NCBI GenBank assembly: GCA_026182355.1
Contig: JAPFBL010000167.1
Location: 1,029,001 to 1,093,000, forward strand
Source: Hermatobates lingyangjiaoensis
Lineage: Eukaryota; Arthropoda; Insecta; Hemiptera; Hermatobatidae
Direction: 5' to 3'
DNA length: 64,000 bases
Below, in pieces: positions 27,325-40,900 of the stretch. The notes beneath the pieces were generated by a model, which searched no databases, had not been told where the DNA came from, and saw only the letters and a program-made list of their open reading frames with translations. A program made the position numbers and the translations under genes. Every line of letters starts with the position of its first letter. The first letter of the stretch is position 1.

Positions 27325-28419
27325 TTCTCGCCCATTTCCACTTCTATTAATGTCTTGGAAATACTTTCCAGTTTTCTTATTACTTTCTTTGTGGTGTGAG
27401 GTAGCAAATGCAGTATATTTATATGCAGAAGAATCCCAATAAACACGTGATGCAATCAATGAAGTTTAAACTAGGAAGAAAAAGAAAAACAATAGAAATA
27501 CATGCTCTAAGGCCTTTCATTTTTTGTCATCTGAGAGCAAATAAAGTAAAAACTATTTTTACTTCGTTTACTCTCTGATGACATAAAGTGAAAAGCTTCA
27601 GAGCATTTATTTCTACTGTTTTTCTTTCTTTTTGACTTATGGTTCAAGCTTCATATATATACTCGTACATATACCAATGTCCAAACCACAGACAAATTTG
27701 TAAATGAGAGTAAGATCTTTGGATCAAAGTAACTGATCCTCATCAGAATCACATGATGAAATATCAGATTCCGTGTCTCTGTCCAGGAGTGGACACAACG
27801 CTAACAAACACTGCATAGCACAACTTGTTACGATTGAAAGAAAGATCTTAGTATTTTTTTCCAATTTCTTATTATGGTTTGAACCTTGACTGTTGCTTCA
27901 AGTGTCTATTGTGAAATCTTGTTATATATATATGAGTTCAAAATTCAAGACGAGTAACACACAGAGTAAAGAAACACACTTACAAACTCAAATTTTGGGT
28001 CAATCCGTCTTCAGGAGAAAAGAGAAAGGGAGACCAAGCACGTTACTTGCCGTTGCGTCTACAGCTTACTTGGTCTCCCTTTCTCTTTCTTCTGAAGACG
28101 GATTGCCCGAAAATTTTAGTTTGTATGTGTGTTTCTTTAGTCTGTGTGCTACTCTTCTTGAATTTTTAACTCGTATTGTGGCCAGTTTGGATCATGTTTC
28201 CGTTTGTTAAGTGAACTATATAAATATATATATAAAGATTTCCCATAAACACGTGAAATAAAAATCAATGATCAAACCACAATATGAAATGGGAAAACAA
28301 GACTAAGATCTTTCAACTGTAACAAACAGTCTTCGTTACAGTCCTATGATGAAGACCGCTTGTTGCGGTTGAAAGATCTTAGTCTTGTTTTCCCATTTCA
28401 AATTGTGGTTCGATCATTG

Positions 28420-28450
<31 letters not shown>

Positions 28451-28953
28451 TTGTTGAACGACCTTTGTACTGTGGCATGAATCAATTTCATAGTCGATCT
28501 TTCAAGTTTTCTCACCTTTGATTTAAACCTTTCAGGTATTAAATACACTAGTTCTCCAGAAAGAATCATAGATCGACTATGAAATTGATTCATGCCACAG
28601 TACAAAGGTCGTTCAACAAAACATGCATAAAAGAAGGATTGCTCCCAAAATTTACAAATATATATATATATATATATCAATTAAAATAAGCAGTGACACA
28701 TAAACAGAAACACAACAAAGACTCACTTTTCAATATTTCGACCGTAATGGCGGTCGTCCTCAGGAGAAGAAGTGAATTGATGGAGGACGACAGTCAGTTG
28801 ACCATCCTCCCTCCGTCATTTCACTTCTTCTCCTGAGGACGACCGCCATTACGGTCGAAATATTGAAAAGTGAGTCTTTGTTGTGTTTCTGTTTATGTGT
28901 CACTGCTTATTTTAATTGTTATTTGTCCTGCCGGACCGTTTTTCGTTTATCAT

Positions 28954-28993
<40 letters not shown>

Positions 28994-31900
28994 TATTAGT
29001 TTGACTCTGACAAAAACCTCCTGTAATAGTTGCAAGATCTTAATATTTTTTTCTGTTTTCTTACTGTTGTTGCAATGTTCATTTTTATTTCACATGTTTA
29101 TTGTGAAATCTTGTTATATATATAACTTAAATAAGTATTTCTTTTGTTATTTGTACTGGTTATATTGGACTAATTAATCGTGTTGATCAGGGCAAGAACT
29201 ACAAACACTCAGCTTGGCCGAGAAGAGAACAGTGGCTACATCCGGCTGCAGGTAGTGGGTGCGGACTCGGACGAGGAAGTGGGTCCCGAGATGGTGGTGA
29301 AACCTGAAGACACCAGTATTACCAAGGGCACGCCGGAGACCAAGCTACACTGTGTCGTCAGTGCCAGGTGACTGGTTATTTCGATTAACTGTAAAAATAG
29401 ACTGCAATCCTAAAAGTTTATTAGAACATATCATCAACTTTTTTTTTTGAATTCATCTATCCTGATGAATTTGTCTAATAGAAGTCAAATGTTGTCAACA
29501 GGTGACATGACTCCCTATAGTACTGAATATTAGAAGGTTTGAATCTTAACAATGGATTCTAAAAATATCACATGGGGAGATGGCAAATCCTGCATAAGTA
29601 AAATGTAGGGTTTCAGATACTTATGAATTAGTATATTCTATGAAGAATCGCCCATGTGGTTCACGCATGACTAAATTAGGTATCAAATGACTGATGAATA
29701 ATGCTTTCTGTCCATACAGCATCACTAAAGATGAAACCTTTAGTTTCTCTTTTCTTTCTCTTCCAATGCAAGTGGAAGAGAGCAAGTGTAGACAGTATCG
29801 CCAACTACCAGGTGCGATTCGGCCTAAAATAGTACAGGAAAAGGGCTATAATTATCCAAACGAGCTAAGAAAAAGGGCTGTGATAATATAAGTAAAACAA
29901 CTTTCTAAACAATATTTTATTTTTAAACTAGATTAAACAATCTTTCCTTTAATGACCTGAACCAAAGATTTAGGAAAATTCATCATCCAATGAAATTCAA
30001 TTCTTCATGGGCATCTTCGGTCTTTCTACCTCGTAGATTTTATTGGGCCCAATTTTCTTAATTACGTCAAAGTCATAGCAGCATTTCTATAAAGTTTTAG
30101 TCCCTGTCGTATTGTCAGATACTATTAATTGTTGATACATTCATCTTGTTTCGAAGTTTGTTTTGAATAATGTTTACATTCTAATGATAATGATATACTA
30201 ACAGTTTTTAGTATTTTTTAAAGTTGATGAAACTTAAAAATTAATGCTTTGAGAGACTCTTTTGAGAAACTCAAAATCACCATTAGAATGGGGGAAATAC
30301 GGCGAACGGAATAGATTGAGGAGAGTTACCTAAGAGGTAAGGCGACAAAGGAGTTGGGTATTCTTACAAACAGTAAAGCGCTACAAAGAAAGCCAAAAAA
30401 AAAACACTATTGTAGTGGAAAGGTCCTTTTTTTTGAGTAACCACGTCTTTTTATAGCAACAATCTGCGAAAAATAAAGATGAGTTAAAACAGAACATGTT
30501 ACATTCCCTCTCACTCTGTCAACGGTTTGTCCCTCAAACCGTTGGACGTCATTTGAACGGTTTTCTAGCGAGCAATAAATTTGATTCCAACCAGATCTTT
30601 GCAAAGAAGCTTGGTAATTTTGAGTATATGCTATTCATAGAAACAACATTTGTGTATAAAATGCTCAAAATAATTTAGATGTTAAGGTTTTACAGAAATT
30701 TTCTTATAAATACTAGATACGTGTCTTTAACACTACATTTTGTAACAAAGAAGTATAACGGGCTAAAAAACGAGTTATTAACATAAAAAGGGCATTAAAA
30801 CATGCTAGGGTTAAACGAAATTGAAAAGGTCTACTGAATATCGGCAATACTGAGGGTATACCAGTGGAAACGTGCTCGCCTCTGGGATAGTGGATTCTAG
30901 GTTCTAAATCCACTCTGGCCTTCAATTTATTCACGAGAGAGGTGAAGAATCTGATCACCTTGTCCTTCGTTTAAGCCGTCGGTCTCGAGCCTGTACAATA
31001 TCAGGTACTTTTTAGAGATCGGTACTTTAAATACACTTGAGTTATGAAAAATTTAGTGATCTCTCAATGAAGAATGTTAATTGTGTGATAAAACAATGTT
31101 CGGCTTATGTGTGTCCTCTTATGGGACTGGCACTGCAACCTAACGTAACCTTTGCAACTGGAAAACCAACAAGTTTCTACAGAAAAGACTTATGTATTAA
31201 AAAAAGAAAGAGTTATATTTCGAATACTTACTGCACGAAATCAGTTGTTTTTTTTTCAGATTTCTTCTTCTGTTGGGGACTGTTTTAATTTAATTTTCCC
31301 ATTATGAACATTCTAATAATAATACTAACAGGTTATAGTATTTTTCAAACAGTTGATGAAACTTGAAAAAGAATACAATATGTAGGGAGTCGCTAAGTAA
31401 TACCACATAGTTTACACAACTTTTGATTTAAATATTATATCAACTTTTTTTTTTAGATATTATTGGGAGATTATTTACTCGATTAAAGGAAAAACGTATA
31501 ATGTTTACAACATTGAATCAGTTTTCAGCTCTACTGAAAAAATCAAACCAGTGAATGAAAGGGATTTACTCATAAACTTGAGGGATAACCTCGTCATTAT
31601 TCAAAATAATGAGCTTTCAAATTAAGTTTATTGAGGTATTAGACGAGTTTTGAAATGAATCTCTTTTTGTCATGCCACTCTGACATCGTTAGATTAAAAA
31701 TTATAACGAATATGTTTATAAAACCCAAAAAATTACAATAATTTAATATACGATTTGGGCGATCTGAAATTGTTAGAAAAATAAAGTATTTTGATTCTGC
31801 ATTTAAAAAGAATATGATCATATTACTTTTTTAAAAAAACAGACAGACAGAAAGTATATCTTTGTCCGACTGACGTCTTAAGAAAATGTATTACATTTGT

Positions 31901-34900
31901 GAATTCTGGGAGAAATGATATCTGTGAAATCAGATACTCTGGTATTCATTCTGAGGTAAAATGGAAAAACAAACAAAAGTCTCCACACAAATGAAGTTTT
32001 ATTCAAGTTCTCCTGTAGACAGATGTATATTTAGCACTCCTCTATATTATTGACGTTAGTTCATTATATTTTTTTTTAGTTTAGATCCTTCTCTCTATGA
32101 CTAAAAGAATGGTAGCCAATATGATCGCTGTTTCCACGGGGCACTGGCTAATAAGAAAACACGCCAACAGGTTAGGAATGGAGGCGAGGGATTTTTGCAG
32201 AACATGCCAGAACGAGGAAGAGGAAGATATAGTTTCTCACTTTTTTTGTCAATGCCCTGGTCTGGCTTAAAGTAGGAAGAAGCATTAGGAGAGTACTTCT
32301 TTGACAATCTTAAGAACTAGGCATCCCCTGGTATCAGGGATCTGTCTAGATTTATTGTCCTCTCGAGATGGTTTGAGTGGACCAGGGACGGGGGAGAATA
32401 GCCCCAATTCTCTTTTGTGGTATCACAAGGAGCCAGCTTGCGGCCTATGTGTGTTCTTTCTCGGGATGGCCTCTGTAACCTAGTTTAGATCCTCAATATA
32501 GTTCAAAGTGAGAGGCAACTTAATGATTTGCTTATTAGCTTGTTGGAGCCAGTGATTTAAGTGTCAAAAGGGTCAGAATTCATTCGGTTGGTCGTCCTGT
32601 ATGTTATTTTTTTGCATGCGGTTCTGCCAATAATGCCTTGGTGGTCGAGGTATTCAGCGACTCTGATGTAAATGGTAAGGTTGCAATGATTTGCGAAAGA
32701 AATCCTAAAGTCACAAGAGGGTAAAATGCCCAGTTGAGTTAATAACCCTGCTTTGAACATGAATATTCCATTATTTGATTAATTTTATTAATTGTTTCAG
32801 GCCTCTACATGAGCTGTTCACGTTGTGGTACAAGGACGGCATCCTGGTGGACAGCTCCGGAGTGGACCACACGCTCAGTGACCCCTGGAATAGAACACTG
32901 TCCCTGGTCAATGCCAATCTGACTCACACAGGCCTCTACACTTGCGTGGCCGGCTTGCGGTCGGGAGGCTTTGATAAGGTCAAGGCCTCGGCTAAAGTCA
33001 CTGTCTTGGGTGAGTTCACTTTCAGACTCATGCTTGTACTACTAACGAGTGCATAAATCACACATTGAGGTGCTTCCTCGGAGCGGTCTTCGTTGGAGTA
33101 GGCAAAATTAGTTGGGATTTTGATCTGACGAAGACCGCTTGTTACGGTTGAAAGATCTTAGTCTTGTTTTCCCATTTCTTATTGTCATATATATATATCT
33201 TCGGGATTAAGACAGTTAATATTAGCTTGGATTATTCCTCTAAGAACTCTTTCGTCAACCTTATGAGCTTTGGAATATTGGTTCCTGTAAAACACTTTAT
33301 GTTTATTCCTTTGTTGTTTTGGTTTGGTTTGTCCTTGCTCACACTATTAATTTTATGGATATAAATTTGTAATATTTTATCGAATTGTTTATTGGTGTAT
33401 CTGTTATTAATAAGCACCTGTTTTAATCTTTCTATATCTTGATGGAATAAAGCCCAACTGGAAGTTATCTTAAAGGTTCTATGAATCAGGGCCTTTATCG
33501 TGCCATCTTTGTACCTTTCCGGGTATTCGCTTTGAGCATTTAGATATACTCCACTATGAGTAGGTTTCAGCCTTAGGGACAAATATCTAGCTTAAACTGT
33601 TTCAATTGAGTGAGCATAGCCTTATCGTAACCTCCCTTATTTATGTAACCATTATGCATGTCGACTGTGTTATTGTTTTTTGTATAGTTTTTAATCTTAG
33701 TTTATATACAGTTTTAAATTTCTAGCCTTAGTATGTTAAATTTTTAAACAAAAAAATACCCTGAAGATGGTCCATGGAGACTGAAACGTTGGTTAATTGT
33801 TAAAAAGTGTATATTGTGAACAATGAGTTTTAAAGGTGGCTTTCCTTAAAGGTAAAACTTTTAGACAGTTATTATTTCATATCCCAGAAAACATCAAAAC
33901 GCTAATTAGAAAATTAGAAAAGTTAATAAGAAAAGAAACTAAAACAAAGGTGCAAAAAGTGTTTAAGTGTTTAACGAAATTTGTATGAATGAAAATCTGC
34001 TCCCTAATTATACAAATGTATATATATCTTCATGAGATATTCCTTTGTCTGTCTGTGTGATACCTTTGTTTCTAATATATATACAAAACAAGATTTCACA
34101 ATAAACACGTGATATAACAATCAATGATCAAACCACAATAAGAAATGGGGAAGAAAGACTAAGATCTTACGGTCTTCGTCAGAGTGAAAAACCCAAGTGT
34201 AATTAAAGTCACTTGTAATGTTACCTGATTAGTCTAGTTGAAGCTTTTAACTAGCAAACATTGTTAGTTCGTTCAAATAATGTAAATTTAATTTTCTTAT
34301 TCAAAGTTCTTACCTCTACCCATGGAAAATGTTTTAAATAAAGCCGAAGCGTAGGCAACGAGAGTTTTGATTTTTGAACCTAGAAAATTGACCGAATCCT
34401 GATTACATAATACGCATATTTTAGATATTATATATAAAAATTTTACGTACCTAGTATTACTAAGTTCTAGAAGTATTCTAAGATCTTTCGGTTTCTTGAC
34501 CCGCATTAGACAATATTTGACATTTTGTTTAAAAATGACCTGTATTAAATAATATGAGTTTATTATTTATTTTCAGTTTTACAAAGTAGATAGATGCTGT
34601 TTTGATATTAGATGATGCTACATATTCTTTATGATTTATTTGTCATATCAAACTGTAAATTTCAGTTTAAAGCAAACTTACTAATGTCTTCATGCTATCG
34701 AAGTAACGCAATTTTTGTCTTCAAATGATTAAAACGAACGTATAATAATAAACCAGAATTAAAGAATGTCAGTCAGGAAGTTCTGAACTGTAAATTGTGC
34801 AATACCTGTGTAAATCATAACTAAAAATAGAATGCTTTCTTGCATACATTCCACTTGCATGACATCTGGTCACAGTAAATGGATCATACAGTAGCAACTT

Positions 34901-37900
34901 TTAATTTTTCTGTAATATTGATTTTACTGGTCTCTAAAAATAATAAAAAATATTTTTTTTCCTTCAATGTATTTCTTATTGAATTTAGGTAGCTCACTGT
35001 AGTTGTAATTACAAGCATGCTCAAGGGGACCTGGTTTTGAAATGTTTTTTATTTGTTCTAAGCACTGGACTATGTTAAAATGTTTTGTTCTTCAGAGGGT
35101 CCTTCATTTGCTGGCTCTACAAGACCTGAAACACTGGCTGATTTTGGCTCCACTGTTAGACTTCCATGTGAAGCCATTGGTATCCCATCACCAAACATCA
35201 CCTGGCTCAGAAATGCAGTCAGTGTTTTGAGACTACCACAAAAAGAAAGGTAATTGAATCAAAAATATGATTACCATCTATCAGACATTACAATTGTGTT
35301 TGCGATAAACCCAAACCCCCTTTCAAATATTATGTAAAATTCACTTTTTTTAATGTATTATATCATATTTTATCCTAATCTGTCATTGTTTCTTACTTGA
35401 ACTATAGTTGGAGGCTTTTATTGAAGAAATCAGTTTTAATTTCAAATAATGAATTTATGATCAAAAGTTCAAATTCAAAGCTAGACTACAAAAAAATTTA
35501 ATAGCAACATCAATTGTGGATTTAAACTGCCTACTACAATACGACTAAAGTTCATAGTTATAGGAGTTACATTATAAGAGTTAAATGTTCATCAATTAAG
35601 ATTTATATACGAGTAAATATGAAAATTGGTTCTGTGAGTCTCAAAACATACAATTTTTTTAAGTTCATGATATATTTTTTTATTTGAGGAAACGTCTGTA
35701 AAAGTCTTAGTATGCAAATGTTTCATATGCGTTTCGAACACGTAATGTTCTTCCTCAGGTTGCATCTAAAATAAAAATACATCAGGTATTGTCTTAGATA
35801 CATGCATATTATGATTACCAGTGAGGTTAGTATGATTTATATTATTAATATGGCAAACCGTCATACTCCGTACCATGATGTTGGAGCGCTTTCGGACGTT
35901 GTCCATCTTCAATCGCAACTAACTAAAGTTAGGTAGTTAGGGAGTTAGTTAGTTGCGATTGAAGATTGACAACGTCCAAAAACGCTCCAACGACTCCAAC
36001 ATCATGGTACGAGTTATGACGATTTGCCATAATAATAATATTGTCTTAGAGTTATAACATTAAAAAATACATAAACAATACAAATTTAAAGATTTGCATA
36101 TTAATACCAATAGTTGAAAGGGTTGGTATTAAGGTATGTTGCTTTAACTATTTCTGTAAAATTTTAAAAATTCTACTCCCACCTTAAATGCTTTAATATT
36201 TTATTATATTTATTTTCATTACCTTTAGAAAGCATAGGCCTGCTTCCAGTAAGACACCAATGTCTATCAATATCTTACCCTCCTCTACTCCTACTCCCTC
36301 CTCACAGCTAAGAAATCCTCGAACCCTTTCTACTATTCATATATACATCTTAAACGTTTTATTATTTTTGTGTATTTGTAATTTTTTACTCTTAATTTAT
36401 TTATGGTATATCTCTATATCCAATATAACCTGAGATAGAACATTATTTGTTGTTTTTATTAAATATTTCTATGTAGAAACTTGCCCTAGTATTTTTTTAA
36501 AAATTCGTAAGTATTACATAATACTTGATTACAGTACTTCTGAATATTTTGTCTAGTCTTTGCATCATGATATGCACTTTTAGTATGTACATATAAAATA
36601 AAAAAAGAGAAAAAAACTGGTAGAAATTATATTCTGCTAATTTTTAAATTTTAGTTTTTTTTTCTTGGAGTATTTTCAGTTCATTAAAAAAACTGTATTA
36701 AAAAAGAAATATATATTCATTACCAAACATCAGGTAGGTTTTTATTTGAACTAAAATTGAGACGCTGAAAAAAGAAAGTATCTTGGACATTCATAAAAAG
36801 ACAAACTTCAATCTGTATATAAGGATACACTACATTTATTGTGTGTATTTTTTAACAGAGTGCTAGGACGCTTGTCATCCTCTTAGTAAACAAGTTTCTG
36901 GTTTTTTGTCTGTAAAACCAGTAAATGTATTGCTGTTTGGTTTCTGGAGAGGATCTATTTTTTTTTCTATTTCACATAAATAATCTTGAAAGTAGTAGTG
37001 GCCTATAAGAATTCTGAAGCTGTGGATAACCAGAGATTGATCTGAATAGCAAGGCTGCTGGCGTTGATCTATTTATATCTTGTATTTTTCTCCAGATTTC
37101 AAATTGAAGAAGACGGCTCTTTGGTGATCAAGAAGTTGCAAATGGAGGACACTGGAATGCTTCAGTGTTCTGCTGATAACGAAGCTGGATCAGAGTCCAC
37201 TGTCACTTGGCTCAAAGTCAAAAGTAACATTTTTTTAAAGATTTTTTTCATACAAACATTTCGAATCTATTAATAAATTAAAATAATTTAAATTCTTCTC
37301 TGAATATAACCAAATATTTAAAATATTTGGACTTATATGAGTTAATTTTTTTTTCATTGGGTTAGTTGAACCATAATAACCATAATTAATAACAGTAGAA
37401 TTCATACTCATATTTTGTCTTAGATATTGTTTTTTCAGTATATTAATTTTTTTCCAATTTGTTAATTTGACTTGGAATTCATGTCTTTAAATTATCACTG
37501 ATTAAAAAAAATTATTTTACTCTTTAACACCTGTTTTTTTAGTGTTCTTATGATGGTTGAACATACATAACACATAAGTATAGTACTGAAAATCACCAAT
37601 ACATTTCCATCTCCATTATGTTCACTTTGAGGTTACAACTAGATTCCTAGTTTTGAGGTTTGTTAGTTATTCCTAATGTGGTGTATCAACAAAAGCTAGT
37701 TATTCAAGGATGACACGATGGTGATTAAAATGTATTATTTTGGTTTACAAAGATACCAATGTCTATCCCAAAACCAATTAATATTTGTATATATCGTTAT
37801 GCAAATTTCCTTCACAAAAAAATAAAATAAAAACAGGTCATTTCATGCTTTTTGATTTTATTATTTTAATCCTTATTAAAGTAGATTTGAAGATTATTAC

Positions 37901-40900
37901 ATTTTATTCTAAGGTTTTTAGTTCCTCAGAAGTTATTAAAATATAAATTTAAATGTTATAATTATTCGTAAATCTTTGATTGGATAATTGACACACTATC
38001 AAACTGATAGAAGTGATATTCTGATATTTAATAGTGAATATTCTAATTTTTAAATTTTAGTGTTTGTTCGAATATTTTTATATCATTAAAAAAAACTATA
38101 TTAAAAAGAAAGTGTATATTTATTGCCGAATATCAGTTAGATTTTAATTCGAACAGAAATTAAAACGCTGAGAAAGAAAATGTCTTGTACCTACATTCAT
38201 GAAAATACACATCTTCAAACTTCATATAATTTAAAAACGTGTCTGTAAATGAATAAAGTATAATGCATTGTGAAAAATATTCTGTGTTAATAACCGTAGA
38301 ATTCATACTCATATTTATTCTTAGATATTGTTTTCAGTATATTAATTTTTTTTTTCCAATTTGTTAATTTGACTTGGAATTCATGTCTTTAAATTATCAC
38401 TAACTTTGACTCTAGTTGTATAAAAATAGACCTGATGAATTTAGGTGGTAGGTTTTCATAATATATTTTTTTATTTTGCCTGCTAAATATATTCTAATGT
38501 CGCATAATTCAAGTGCTTAGTTTTGGTTTAGACAAAATAGAACTGAAAAAAATAAACAAAGCAGAACTGAGAAATATTGGTGCTATTGTAGTATGATTTC
38601 TATCTAGATTTTTTATAAAACAGCAAATTTTTAACACTTATTAAAGAAAGATGGCTAGTTTATCAATGATTACACACAGATGAATAGTGGTTTTTTGCTG
38701 TTAGATTTAATCATAAAACAAGTTCAAGTAAATTTTATAACTCTAATGATGCATCTAAAACTTGGGTACAGAAAAATTTGTCTGAAGAACAGTAACGTAT
38801 ATTAAAAACAACAAAAAACTAGGAATGTCTTGCTATGACCTTCTAGGCCACGGAGTAATGTACGTTGTACTAGTAGCATAGTGGTGTTAATTGTGAAAAC
38901 TTATAGTTCAAATTTTTGTCAAAAATGGGAAACTTTATACGGGAAATGGAAAATACTTCTTCATTAGTACTTATGGAGAACATAGATCCTGTCTTGAGTT
39001 TTTGTATTATTACTATAGTAATAAACCTACTGGTAGGTATCATACTACAGTCAAATCATACTGCCGGGAATCATGCTGCAGTAGCATCAAACAAAATCTT
39101 TTCTGAGTGGTATAACTAGCTCGTTAGTTCTGGCAGAGGTCGGTTTAAAAATGCTTAATTTAATTTTAGCTGATTGACAGGTCTGTCTGCTAATTGCCTT
39201 ATTGATTTAGATTCATCAGTCTTTATGTGTTGTGTTAATACTATTTATTGACAGTGTTGAGGAATCGCAGATGGTTGGAAAAGGTTTTCCGATTGAGGAG
39301 AACGGATCTGCCCCGAGCAATTTGTAAGACAAAACACATTTTGTCATTCAACATTCCCAATAGACATTACATAGCATGGAGGCTTTAAAAAAAAAAAACA
39401 CTTGATTTTCTTTACCATGCACGTGTTGTTTTATTTTTGTTTTTGAGTGTGCTTTAAATTACAAGTTTTGTTACTGAGTTACACGTTTTGTAAGTTAATT
39501 GTTTTTGGTGGAGGGTTTGAGTTATTTTTTGTTTTAATAATGCTGGAACACCCATTTAGGTAATCTTTTTAATGTTAAAAGACAACATATTTTTTAAGTG
39601 TTTTTTTTTTGTTTCTATACTGTTATTAATGTATTTAGAATTGTGAATATCGTGCATGAGGTTTTTTTTCTGTTGATATTAAAATTACATTATTATTTAT
39701 CTGAGTAGTTTTGCAATTTAATTTATTTAGATAATGTTTTGGCACAAATTACTTTTATCTCTCAATTTAATTAAAATTCATTGTTATACTCACAGTTAAC
39801 GATTTAAAAACTCAACGAAAGAATCTGCTTAAGTTATCTCTCAGTTAATTAGCAACATACTATATTAAAAGTAATGGAACAAGTCTCTGTATAAAGATGT
39901 TTTATTATGAATCATAACCACCCGTTTAGGATCTGTAACGTTTTCTTCAGTTTTATGTATAATAAAAATGAAAACAAGAATAACAACTTACCAAATAATC
40001 CAATTATGAATTAAATAAGGACTGTCAAGGATATATAATTCCACAAAGTAAGAAAACCGAAGCAGGAATAGATGTAGGAAGTTAGTGAGGGCATCATATT
40101 GACAAGTCGTAAAATTAAATCATCAAGTTTTGATTACAATTAAATATTTAAGAAAGGGTGCTTGTAGGCTAACGGGAGGCCACTTATTTAACAAATATAC
40201 TCTTCATTCATTACTTTTGCAATCTGTATAGTATGATATTTACTCTTGATGGGAAATTTCAAACATACTGTCATTTAACAGGATGCTTTAACAAACAAAA
40301 TAGCAAAATATAAATAAATATTTATAATATAAGTAAAAAAAATAATTATTTTGTTATTTATAGATTCTAGGAGTGTTATTTTGAATAATAAAGTATTTTT
40401 TTAAGCGTCTTTAAATGAGTGGTCGATTTTCATTTTTATACCGTTGAACGATAAGTACCCAAAAAAGTAAAATTATTTCATAACTAATCATTTTTGTTTA
40501 CATGAATTGTTGAAAGAAATTTGAACAACTAGGGATATGCATATTAAAGAAACAAGTTGAATTAGATTAGAAAAGCAAAGTGCATATTTAAAATTTCCAA
40601 ATTATTATCGGGGTCACTGCGGTGATTATTTAGCACAACGTGGTTGACGAAGCGAAAGTTAAAGTTGTTTCAGCAGCTGCGTGTAGCATTTTTGATATAC
40701 ATACTGTATTGATGTACTCTTGATATAATTATTTTAATGTTTATAGTAAGCCACTTTATGGGGAGGCTTATTCTGTAATTCCTAATCATAAGTTAGTACT
40801 ACACAGTGACGGATGGCACAACTAAATGAATAGAGGATATTTAAAGTGTGGTTTATTTTAGAAAATGAAAATTGCAGCTTTTTACACGAACTATATGAGT

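Larger units (their letters stand above)
26796..29190. other. intron 2 (GC-AG), packed with PLE-type palindromes
   Basis: Starts GCAAGT, ends TTGATCAG. Nearly the whole 2.4 kb is TA tracts and the palindromes listed separately. 27690-27930 is a diverged pair of the GATCTTTCAACCG family, and 29000-29120 a decayed single arm. 27470-27640 holds a further inverted pair around a TAAAGTAAAAACTATTTTTACT centre. Confidence 0.7.
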
